Source: a virus. From it: a stretch of 24,364 nt of DNA. Below, one piece after another: positions 13,859 to 20,278 of the stretch. The translations under genes and the position numbers were made by a program. The notes beneath the pieces were generated by a model, which was not told where the DNA came from, searched no databases, and saw nothing but the letters and a program-made list of their open reading frames with translations. The stretch's first letter is position 1, and every line of letters starts with the position of its first letter. The DNA is taken from the IMG/VR virus record IMGVR_UViG_3300030090_000116, positions 1 to 24,364 of that record. One strand, 5' to 3'.

Positions 13859-16311
13859 CACTCACCCCGTTTAGGCTTTTCTGTCATCATTTTTGCAATC
13901 TCTAAGTCAAGTTTGTTGTTGTCCTTACGACGGCTTGCCGCCACACGAACACCTTCTTTTTGAGCGTCTAATTCAAGTTCCTGCCGGTCCAATTTAATTT
14001 TTTCTGCGTCTAGCACTGCATCAACTTGATTCTTCTGGGCTTTAAGCTGCAATTCTGCCTGTTTGATCTGTACCTCTTGTTGATCTTTTGCAGCCTTGCG
14101 TTGTACTTCTTGCCCTTTGAGTTGCAACTCTGCTTGTTTTTGTTGGAACACTGGGTCTTGTTGCTGTTGCTGCGCTTGCTTTTGCGCTGCTTCTTTTTGG
14201 TGCCCTTGCATAACCTGTGCTCCCGCCTCTGCAACCAACCGCGACAAATCCACTTCGATCTGCTCTGGCAGTTCTTCTCCGGGTGGTGGAAGTGGTGCGC
14301 CCAACTTGTCTTCGATCTGTTGGCGGTATTGGAACCCAAGGTGCTCTGCTATGTGCGCTTGTAGCGACGACATAATTTGTTTTGCTTGTGGGTTTTGCCC
14401 AATCATCTGCGCAACCGTAGGGTCTTGCATAAACGACGTGTGCGCTGCGATGTGCGCTTCGTGATCTTGATAGATAAACGCTCGCATCGGTTTACCAACA
14501 AGCGCGTCCATGTTCTCGCCGACAGGATCGGTAGGCTTAGCATCATCTCTTGTGGGAACAAGTTTGTCTGCGTTCTTTACGCCCAACACCTCAATCATTT
14601 GTCTGTGAAGCTGTGGCAAGTCGTAAATTTGAGGCGCGGACTGGGCCATCTGTAAAACAGCCTGATACTGCACAACACGCTGTGCCATCGTAGAACTATT
14701 AGGATCGCTAACGGGGATAACATCCACCATCGCGTAGTCCAACTGACGCGCACTAATCTCTCCACGATGAGGCTCATAGCCGTACTCTTCAGGAGCATAC
14801 TCAGCCATGATCTCCTTGAGCATCTTGAACTCTTGTTTCATGGCGTAATGGACACGGGCTTGTACCGCAGCCATAGGCTTCAACGTACGCTCCAAGAGCG
14901 CCAGCGTAGTACCTACAGGCGCATTCGCTGACATGTCTGAAATGTTCATGTCACTGATAGCGCCTAGCCTACGTCCTTCATTCGTTATTTGATTCAGTAA
15001 GGCGAGAAGCGTCTGACTAGGTTCTTTGTAGGGAAGCGGCATAATGTTGTCGCGGATAGACCCGCTAGGTACATCAACATCTTTCCATTCACCGGGTTCA
15101 ATCGGTGTGTCATCGCCCTTAATACGAAGTCCACGAGACTTCAAACCACCGGGAAGATTCGACAGAGTCCCAGCATCAACAAGCTGACGTATCAAGGATG
15201 TGCCTGCTCTCGCATATCCACCAATGATATGAATGAGTCCAAGCCCGTAAAAACCAAACCCCGGCACATATACGTAATGTACGAAGTGTTGACGCTTCAA
15301 AAATAGGTTGTCTTCTTCGTTCCAGTTACGGCGAATAGCCAGAATCTCACCAGAACCGCGTTCCATAGTAACTACATAGGGTTTAGCAATATCTTCGTCT
15401 GAGTCATCAACGCCATCAATTACAAGGTCTGCATGGACTTCGTAGAGGGCAAAACGATTGTCATCAGTGAGTGAGAACCCGCCTTCCTCTGCCTTACGCT
15501 CCTCAATATCTGAGTGGTAGGGCTGGGGGTCTCCAAGCTCCACATCTCTGTAGAAACCCACTGCTTGTAGTTTCCGTAGCTCGTTCTTCGTTTTACGCAT
15601 TACGTGCGTTACACGCTCTGCGGTCTCGATATGACTTGCGCCGTAAGGCACGATAACGTCTTCTGCGGGAATGTAGATAGCTACCTGACGCCCCACATTA
15701 GGGTCGTAGTAAACCTTCTTAAATGCACTACCAGCAAGCCCTAGACTGTATAGTAGCCGCTCATGCTCTGGGCGGTACTCCACCATACGATCAGTCAATT
15801 CGTAGTTCATGTCCGCTTTGACACGTTCAGCAGCTTCAACCTTCTCCTTGGTATCTTCCCCAAGGATTTTGACCTTTACAGGGCCAGCGGCGGGGAATGT
15901 TTCAGACATTGTTTCTGCTTGGAAACGAATAGCAGCTTCTGCCAGTACCGTAGAATAGACGCCACACGCGCCCTCCCACGGGTCTGTACGCTCTTCATAC
16001 TTGAAGCCCAACACGTCCAGACCTTTTACAAACGTATCAGCCCACTCTTTACGACCGTCTATGTCAGCCTCAATGAGTCCCGATAGCTCGTCAGAAATTT
16101 CTTGCAGGTGGCCGTCATCTAAAACTTCAGCGAGATTCATATCGAATTCGACAAAGTCAGAAATCTCTGCATCCGGTATGATCGTAATCTCCATAGACCC
16201 ATCACTTAACGTGACAGCCTCGGGTTCAATAATTTCGATCTCTAGCTCTTCATCGTTCTCTTCTTCAGAGACGCCTTCAGGAGCGGAGTAGATACCTTTT
16301 TCAATCGCCAT
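13858..16311 (-). CDS. Portal protein, P22/SU10-like with long C-terminal helix
   Basis: The 817-aa product starts with an acidic tail (EEENDEELEIEIIEPEAVTL) and has the portal clip/stem pattern: KEWADTFVKGLDVLGFKYEE, RTDPWEGACGVYSTVLAEAA, AAGPVKVKILGEDTKEKVEA, then YVPGFGFYGLGLIHIIGGYA and NLPGGLKSRGLRIKGDDTPI in the core. Residues about 655-800 are a Gln/Lys/Glu-rich helix (QAQQQQQDPVFQQKQAELQL) which would form the barrel of a P22-type portal. Length is on the large side, as in P22-like portals. GAGAGGT precedes the ATG and the gene follows terL by 10 nt, the standard packaging order. Confidence 0.9.
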   Translation of the reverse strand: MAIEKGIYSAPEGVSEEENDEELEIEIIEPEAVTLSDGSMEITIIPDAEISDFVEFDMNLAEVLDDGHLQEISDELSGLIEADIDGRKEWADTFVKGLDVLGFKYEERTDPWEGACGVYSTVLAEAAIRFQAETMSETFPAAGPVKVKILGEDTKEKVEAAERVKADMNYELTDRMVEYRPEHERLLYSLGLAGSAFKKVYYDPNVGRQVAIYIPAEDVIVPYGASHIETAERVTHVMRKTKNELRKLQAVGFYRDVELGDPQPYHSDIEERKAEEGGFSLTDDNRFALYEVHADLVIDGVDDSDEDIAKPYVVTMERGSGEILAIRRNWNEEDNLFLKRQHFVHYVYVPGFGFYGLGLIHIIGGYARAGTSLIRQLVDAGTLSNLPGGLKSRGLRIKGDDTPIEPGEWKDVDVPSGSIRDNIMPLPYKEPSQTLLALLNQITNEGRRLGAISDMNISDMSANAPVGTTLALLERTLKPMAAVQARVHYAMKQEFKMLKEIMAEYAPEEYGYEPHRGEISARQLDYAMVDVIPVSDPNSSTMAQRVVQYQAVLQMAQSAPQIYDLPQLHRQMIEVLGVKNADKLVPTRDDAKPTDPVGENMDALVGKPMRAFIYQDHEAHIAAHTSFMQDPTVAQMIGQNPQAKQIMSSLQAHIAEHLGFQYRQQIEDKLGAPLPPPGEELPEQIEVDLSRLVAEAGAQVMQGHQKEAAQKQAQQQQQDPVFQQKQAELQLKGQEVQRKAAKDQQEVQIKQAELQLKAQKNQVDAVLDAEKIKLDRQELELDAQKEGVRVAASRRKDNNKLDLEIAKMMTEKPKRGE

Positions 16312-16321
16312 GTTCTACCTC

Positions 16322-17875
16322 TCAGTAATACCCGCCGCGTCTTTGCTTAAAGTATTGCGTTTCTTCAGGTTCATCCGTGGGCAATCTAATAAAGCCCCCT
16401 TGCCTGAAACGCATGAGTGCCATCACCGTTGAGTCCACTAAGTCATCATGACTCATAAAAGGAAATCCGGCAATTTCTTCTATCACCTCTTCTGCCCATC
16501 TGGTAGGAGGTGCCCACACAAGTTCCGATGCGACAATATCTGCTACCGAGTTTAAGCGTGCTAACTTATCACCAGACCCTCGATGTGGAGTGTACTCAGA
16601 AACAGGTAGCCCCATACGCCGCATCTCTTGGTAAAGGGCTGTACCCGCAGATTTCTTTTCTACGATAAACGCATCAGGGTTCCATTCCTCATACTCTTCC
16701 ATAGCAAGTTGTTTTAGCTCTGGAAACTCCATGCGTTTTTTTATGCTATTAAGCAAAATAATATTGTACGCGCTTACCTCTTCATTGAGAAATACACCCC
16801 ATGTAGTAAGCGCCGTGTAGTCCGCACGGTTGTGCGTTTCTGCCGCCGCGTCCAAGGACATAATGATGTACTCGCAAGGAGGCGGACTATCCTGCTCCCA
16901 CAGGTTCCACCACTCACGTTTAACTATCGACGCCTCTTCTGCGGTAGGTTGCTGTTGATACTGAGCGTTCCACTGGAACGTCGGCATCGAAGCCTTGGTT
17001 CGGAGTAGCGCCTCTAAATCGAAAAACTCAGGCCACAGAGGCTTCTCAACATATTTCTTCGTCTTCTTGTTTTGAACCTCCAGTATCGCTGGAAACTCTA
17101 CAACCTCATACTGGTCAGCACTGGCATTCTTTACCATGTCGTTTGTCACGCGACCCGTCAGATCATCCATGTGCCAACGTGTTTGGATTATGGCTACACG
17201 CCCCCCCGGCATCAAACGAGTTCTAGCACCAAAGGTAAACCACTCGTATGCCTTCTCAAACACCTCGAAGTTGCCGTTAATAACGTCTTGCTCCGAGTGA
17301 GGGTCATCAACGAGCAACAGATCAGCACCACGACCCGCCAAGGCTGAACCAATACCACACGCGTAGTATTCCCCTCCGACGTTTGTGTTCCATCTACCTG
17401 CTGACTTACTATCCTGCGCTAGTAATGTAGCAGGAAATACGTTTTTGTACGCCTCTGTTGCAATTAAGTTACGTACCTTACGACCAAAATCTACCGCGAG
17501 ATCAGTGGTATGGGACACCATCATGACCTTTTTATTAGGGTTACGGCCTAAAAACCACGCTGGAAAGAAGATCGAAACAAGCTGAGATTTACCGTGACGA
17601 GGGGGTATATTGACGCAAATACGGTCTTTATCACCCCCTTCAATCGCCATAAGCATGTCCGCAAGCATCCGGTGGTGCTTACCGACTATAAAATCAGGCA
17701 TCATGAGCTTACAAAACGCAATCAAATCGTTATAAGCGGCTGTATTTTCTTTGCGGGTGCTCAATTCCCCCGCTAATTTGTCTATTTCAGCTATTTCTTC
17801 AGGAGAAAAGTAGTCAAGGTTGTCCAACATCTGCTGAACTTCGGCATCAGAGAAGTCTAAAGCCGTGTCAGTCAT
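16322..17875 (-). CDS. terL: Terminase large subunit (ATPase-nuclease)
   Basis: The packaging motor protein. Counting from the ATG at 17875, the Walker A is PPRHGKS at about 91-97, the Walker B LLLVDD at about 186-191, the coupling motif QTRWHMDDL at about 231-239. The nuclease domain shows the acidic residues of the RNase H-like fold: MSLDAAAETHNRADY at about 339-353, VEKKSAG at about 406-412 and SHDDLVDS at about 475-482. Length (517 aa) is normal. ATG at 17875 overlaps the terS stop in ATGACTGA, matching other overlaps in this operon; an in-frame ATG at 17911 would add 12 residues. All motifs look intact. Confidence 0.93.
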   Translation of the reverse strand: MTDTALDFSDAEVQQMLDNLDYFSPEEIAEIDKLAGELSTRKENTAAYNDLIAFCKLMMPDFIVGKHHRMLADMLMAIEGGDKDRICVNIPPRHGKSQLVSIFFPAWFLGRNPNKKVMMVSHTTDLAVDFGRKVRNLIATEAYKNVFPATLLAQDSKSAGRWNTNVGGEYYACGIGSALAGRGADLLLVDDPHSEQDVINGNFEVFEKAYEWFTFGARTRLMPGGRVAIIQTRWHMDDLTGRVTNDMVKNASADQYEVVEFPAILEVQNKKTKKYVEKPLWPEFFDLEALLRTKASMPTFQWNAQYQQQPTAEEASIVKREWWNLWEQDSPPPCEYIIMSLDAAAETHNRADYTALTTWGVFLNEEVSAYNIILLNSIKKRMEFPELKQLAMEEYEEWNPDAFIVEKKSAGTALYQEMRRMGLPVSEYTPHRGSGDKLARLNSVADIVASELVWAPPTRWAEEVIEEIAGFPFMSHDDLVDSTVMALMRFRQGGFIRLPTDEPEETQYFKQRRGGYY

Positions 17876-18470
17876 CGGATTCTGTCTCGATTCCGAGTTC
17901 TGCATCAACATCTATCGTCCCCGTCTCCACAAACTCTGCATCTACTACGTCTTCCTCTGGATTTACGAGCTTCGACAGCTTTGCACGTAGACTTTCGCGT
18001 AATTCGTCAGTGGTTCTATGGGTAATTGTGACTTCGGTCTTGTCTGTAAACAACCCAACGTCCGAAATCTTACCCAAAAGCTCCAACGCACGGATACGAA
18101 CACGGGGATCAGGGTTCTCAGTCTCCTCGATCAGCTTATTTGTGACCAAGTGACGTACTTGAACTGCACTTTCTACCACGGAATGACCGAATTCAGTCAA
18201 TATATTGTGTGTCATCATGAGTGCAGCAGGGGGTAGCGTAGATGCACGCTTTGTTGAAACCTTTCTTGAGGTCTTTTCAGGGTTATCTGCGTACGCCAAG
18301 GCTAGCTTTGCCGCAATTTCTTCGTCTTCACTGCTAGGTTCTACGTCTAAGCCATGCTCTTCGAGCATAGCAGCAGTATTACACGCCGCCTCTGCACGTG
18401 CACGCAGGTCCATGTACGGAATATCGTCCGAATATGGCACACCAATATCTGGTTGAAGCACTAAAGCCAT
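17868..18470 (-). CDS. terS: Terminase small subunit (candidate)
   Basis: First gene of the late operon, directly before terL. The 200-aa product starts MALVLQPDIGVPYSDDIPYM, continues with a helical section (RARAEAACNTAAMLEEHGLD), a linker, then a helical oligomerisation part (LMMTHNILTEFGHSVVESAV) and ARALELLGKISDVGLFTDKT-like core ending TEVTITHRTTDELRESLRAK; the ALELLGKxxDVGLFTxKTEV pattern is common in phage small terminases. The tail is acidic. A TTG at 18533 in the same frame would lie within the promoter -35, so the ATG at 18470 is preferred. No strong Shine-Dalgarno is seen. Confidence 0.78.
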   Translation of the reverse strand: MALVLQPDIGVPYSDDIPYMDLRARAEAACNTAAMLEEHGLDVEPSSEDEEIAAKLALAYADNPEKTSRKVSTKRASTLPPAALMMTHNILTEFGHSVVESAVQVRHLVTNKLIEETENPDPRVRIRALELLGKISDVGLFTDKTEVTITHRTTDELRESLRAKLSKLVNPEEDVVDAEFVETGTIDVDAELGIETESDD

Positions 18471-18504
18471 ATTGTTTTCGCAGGTTACTAACCGTTCGTA
18501 GCGA

Positions 18505-18533
18505 GTTATACATAATAATTTGTTTTTGTACAA
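18505..18533 (-). promoter_or_regulatory. Late-operon promoter (sigma70-type)
   Basis: Minus strand TTGTAC (18533-18528) and TATAAC (18510-18505) are 17 nt apart. The expected start is near 18498, leaving about 28 nt of leader before the terS ATG. It is the only good minus-strand promoter visible upstream of the packaging genes. Confidence 0.65.
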
Positions 18534-18764
18534 GGAGGTTGGGACTCCTACCGGGGGGTGTTCCTATATATGAGGGGGGTGGGGGTCGAACTCAGGAAAA
18601 ACACGATAGTTCGTGCAGATTAGTAATATATAGATAATACAGAGTCCCAATGTGACAACGGGGTCATGGGGGGCGGGTATGGTCTAGCCGATCCGGTTTT
18701 GTTAGTGTCGCACTAACAAACGTGACAGATAATATATAAACGTGCCAGATTGTACGAACATCTA
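18534..18764. other. Divergent intergenic control region
   Basis: No gene is supported here. It holds three plus-strand G-tracts (18551-18590 and 18669-18680), a 9-bp inverted repeat TTGGGACTC (18539-18547) / GAGTCCCAA (18642-18650), a small hairpin CACGA-TAGT-TCGTG (18602-18615), two extra GATAAT boxes (about 18632 and 18728) without good -35 partners, and palindrome copy 1. It separates the leftward late promoter from the rightward early promoter. A cohesive-end or pac site near terS is conceivable but nothing proves it. Confidence 0.6.
18701..18717. repeat. 17-bp palindrome GTTAGTG-N3-CACTAAC, copy 1
   Basis: GTTAGTG TCG CACTAAC. The symmetry extends 3 bp further on each side (TTT/AAA). 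It lies 47 bp upstream of the -35 of early promoter 1. Confidence 0.9.
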
Positions 18765-18793
18765 TTGACACGTTACCATGTGTTCGCGATAAT
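18765..18793 (+). promoter_or_regulatory. Early promoter 1
   Basis: TTGACA (18765-18770), 17-nt spacer, GATAAT (18788-18793): a perfect -35 and 5/6 -10. Expected start about 18800. The same hexamers and spacer occur in early promoter 2. Confidence 0.8.
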
Positions 18794-18802
18794 GGTCGGC
18801 GT

Positions 18803-18820
18803 CAACAGCGGGTGCTGTTG
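18803..18820 (+). promoter_or_regulatory. Leader hairpin of early unit 1
   Basis: CAACAGC-GGGT-GCTGTTG gives a 7-bp perfect stem with a 4-nt loop, a few bases after the predicted transcript start. Bases 18807-18819 are the exact complement of 20202-20214 in the other early leader. Downstream, AACTTAAC (18829-18836) is also shared with that leader. Confidence 0.6.
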
Positions 18821-18857
18821 GCTATATAAACTTAACTGTCAACATAAGGATATTGAC

Positions 18858-19370
18858 ATGCGCACTTTAACTACTCAGACAATCTCAGCAATTTCAAATG
18901 CTGTATCACGTTCGATCAATGCGGACAAAGCAGGGGTCAAGGCGCTCGACGCACTGATAGCAGACGGGTTCGATAAACCCACTGATTTCACTTCCCCGAA
19001 ATCGGCTGACTCTACCGCGACAGCGGATGAGTTCGAAGCGATCAACGCGGCCATCGTCATGGGGTTCAGCGCTGACGTTCGGAAGCTGCTACTTAAACCA
19101 GTAAAGTCACTGTCGGAAGAACAAAAAACGACACGGCGCTACTGGCAGCAACAGATAGGTGCACGTCGTAATGACTTCAAACGCCAGCTTGAAAAGAGAC
19201 TGGCTGCTGACAAGCCAGACGGTGCTGGACCACGCAACCGCACGCTAGACCAGCGGGTTCGGGACAACCTGAACGATGTGATCAAGGCGTGTCAGAACGC
19301 TGAGGAAGCCACCTTCGATGTGCCTGACATGGTCGCGAGAGTGAAAGCAGCTCTCGAAATCTTGAAATGA
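18858..19370 (+). CDS. Early basic helical protein, unknown function (170 aa)
   Basis: AAGGA at 18846-18850 is spaced 7 nt from the ATG at 18858, and the predicted transcript starts near 18800; a frame extending back to 18750 would begin upstream of that start, so it is not used. Residues 1-65 are Ala/Ser-rich and helical. Residues about 85-125 are strongly basic (TRRYWQQQIGARRNDFKRQL, EKRLAADKPDGAGPRNR). The C-terminus is helical (VRDNLNDVIKACQNAEEATF, VKAALEILK). I recall short phage proteins with KRYWQQQIGxRxxDxxRxL but not a function. First gene of early unit 1; DNA or RNA binding is an inference from charge. It could be the regulator of the nearby palindromes, but no HTH is clear. Confidence 0.75.
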   Translation: MRTLTTQTISAISNAVSRSINADKAGVKALDALIADGFDKPTDFTSPKSADSTATADEFEAINAAIVMGFSADVRKLLLKPVKSLSEEQKTTRRYWQQQIGARRNDFKRQLEKRLAADKPDGAGPRNRTLDQRVRDNLNDVIKACQNAEEATFDVPDMVARVKAALEILK

Positions 19371-19543
19371 AACGACTGGGAGAGACAGCGGGGGCCATCA
19401 TGGCCCTCGCACTCACCGGGTCTCTGATAGCACTCATGTTTGCTAACGTGTTACTGGGATGTGACACATGGGACGAGACGCTTTGGACCCCATCCAATTC
19501 ATGCATAACACCAACGATGGTCTGGGAAGCCATCACAGGGTAA
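19367..19543 (+). CDS. Small membrane or lipoprotein-like peptide (58 aa)
   Basis: ATG at 19367 overlaps the previous stop (ATGA). The product is MKRLGETAGAIMALALTGSL followed by IALMFANVLLGC and then a soluble tail with two Trp-containing stretches and a second Cys. A basic start, one hydrophobic segment (about residues 9-31) and LLGC at 29-32 resemble a lipoprotein signal with a lipobox, though the signal is long; a single-pass inner-membrane anchor is the alternative. A terminator begins 8 nt past the stop, so the gene closes the operon. It could act at the host envelope (superinfection exclusion or lysis control), which is speculation. Confidence 0.65.
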   Translation: MKRLGETAGAIMALALTGSLIALMFANVLLGCDTWDETLWTPSNSCITPTMVWEAITG

Positions 19544-19550
19544 CAATTGA

Positions 19551-19576
19551 AACAGGGCTTCGGCCCTGTTTTTTTG
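19551..19576 (+). terminator. Rho-independent terminator of early unit 1
   Basis: AACAGGGC-TTCG-GCCCTGTT gives an 8-bp perfect stem closed by a UUCG tetraloop, followed by TTTTT. A textbook terminator right after the 58-aa gene. Confidence 0.9.
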
Positions 19577-19584
19577 TGCCTGTT

Positions 19585-19617
19585 GATACCAGTTCCTAAT
19601 GTCGCGCTAAGCCTCTG
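19585..19617 (+). repeat. 33-bp direct repeat, copy 1
   Basis: GATACCAGTTCCTAATGTCG followed by CGCTAAGCCTCTG. It matches 19736-19768 at 30 of 33 positions, 151 bp apart. Its TAATGTCGCGCTAAG part looks like a decayed version of the 17-bp palindrome. Confidence 0.8.
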
Positions 19618-19659
19618 AGCACGTGTTAGCACAAGCGGTGTGACGCGAGACTTGGTCCT

Positions 19660-19713
19660 ACCATTGGTAATATTGCCGCCCGCATCATTACCCACAACAG
19701 CATTGTACGAAAC
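19660..19713 (-). other. Short fragment resembling the fibre repeat
   Basis: Read on the minus strand the 54 bases encode V-SYNAVVGNDAGGNITNG. The fibre repeat at about 1840-1890 reads SHNVAVGNNAGAAVTTG and others read SYNVAVGYQAGHDISTG, so 9-10 of 17 residues match, including the N, G and AG anchor positions. There is no start codon or surrounding gene. It may be a stray copy of fibre sequence; chance similarity is not excluded. Confidence 0.4.
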
Positions 19714-19714
19714 T

Positions 19715-19731
19715 GTTAGTGCCGCACTAAC
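19715..19731. repeat. 17-bp palindrome, copy 2
   Basis: GTTAGTG CCG CACTAAC, with symmetry extended by one T/A pair. It lies between the fibre-like fragment and the second 33-bp direct repeat. Confidence 0.9.
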
Positions 19732-19735
19732 ACAA

Positions 19736-19768
19736 GATACCAGTTCCTAGTGTCGCGCTGAGCCTTTG
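19736..19768 (+). repeat. 33-bp direct repeat, copy 2
   Basis: GATACCAGTTCCTAGTGTCG followed by CGCTGAGCCTTTG; three differences from copy 1. It starts 5 bp after palindrome copy 2. Confidence 0.8.
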
Positions 19769-20126
19769 TTCGGGGTAATGTTCGTAATGTTCGGTAAAAG
19801 TTCGGTTTTTGAAAGTATCAATCGTACAATACGTTTTGATGTCAGCCGTTAGCAATTCACGCGAAGCGTTGGCATATCCTTCCTATCAGCTTTTGTAGTT
19901 TATTTAGTTTTCTTATTATATATATATATTATTCGTTTTATAAAAAAGTATATACGGGGGGTAAAGTTAGTGTGGCACTAACAATATTCGTTTTCTCCCC
20001 TCTTCGTTCTCCCCTCTCCGCGCTAGTCCTCACTCCTAAAATTAGCGAACAATCGAACTTTACTTTCAAATCAAATACTTACTTCCGAACAATGTAAGAA
20101 CTTTACACATAACAACAGAACTTTAC
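19765..20126. other. Candidate replication origin / iteron region
   Basis: Gene-free stretch. TAATGTTCG occurs twice in perfect tandem (19776-19784 and 19785-19793), followed by GTAAAAGTTCGG. An AT-rich core spans about 19885-19955 and includes a run of alternating T and A at about 19915-19930. On the far side CGAACAAT (20046-20053 and 20086-20093) is close to the reverse complement of the left-hand motif, and GAACTTTAC is repeated at 20055, 20098 and 20118. Short repeats of opposite orientation flanking an AT-rich core fit an origin; no initiator gene is in view, so this is a proposal. Confidence 0.4.
19966..19982. repeat. 17-bp palindrome, copy 3
   Basis: GTTAGTG TGG CACTAAC, at the right border of the AT-rich core. 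Confidence 0.9.
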
Positions 20127-20151
20127 ACTTCTAAACACGTTTTGGTAACAT

Positions 20152-20180
20152 TTGACATACCTCGCTACCTATGAGATAAT
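20152..20180 (+). promoter_or_regulatory. Early promoter 2
   Basis: TTGACA (20152-20157), 17-nt spacer, GATAAT (20175-20180). Expected start about 20187. It drives the 305-aa, AAA+ and VWA genes. Confidence 0.8.
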
Positions 20181-20181
20181 A

Positions 20182-20255
20182 GTTAAGTTGGTGAGGGGTC
20201 TAACAGCACCCGCTCTTGTCCTAACGACAGGTGGCCCCTCATCAACGAACTTAAC
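20182..20255 (+). promoter_or_regulatory. Structured 5' leader of early unit 2
   Basis: GTTGGTGAGGGG (20187-20198) pairs with CCCCTCATCAAC (20235-20246), 12 bp with one G-U, starting at the predicted first transcribed base. Inside, CACC...TGTC-CTAAC-GACAGGTG can form a second hairpin. GTTAAG (20182-20187) and CTTAAC (20250-20255) add an outer inverted repeat. Bases 20202-20214 are exactly complementary to the leader of early unit 1. AGGAG at 20268-20272 is left free for ribosomes. No known riboswitch class was recognised. Confidence 0.6.
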
Positions 20256-20278
20256 CATATGTCATACAGGAGAACGAC

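Noticed and set aside
18471-18533. TTG start of the small terminase at 18533
   Set aside because: It overlaps the late promoter -35 and has no ribosome site; MALVLQ at 18470 is a better start.
18750-18857. Upstream extension of the 170-aa early gene to 18750
   Set aside because: The extended start is upstream of the predicted transcript start, while AAGGA sits correctly before 18858.
19282-19695. Minus-strand frame of 137 codons with a GTG start
   Set aside because: It runs antisense through a terminator and two supported plus-strand genes and has no ribosome site. Only its first 17 residues are interesting, reported as a fibre-like scrap.
18534-20278. tRNA genes or an integrase attachment site in the gene-free stretches
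   Set aside because: No cloverleaf, CCA end or integrase gene was seen; the hairpins present are terminators, leaders or the short palindromes.
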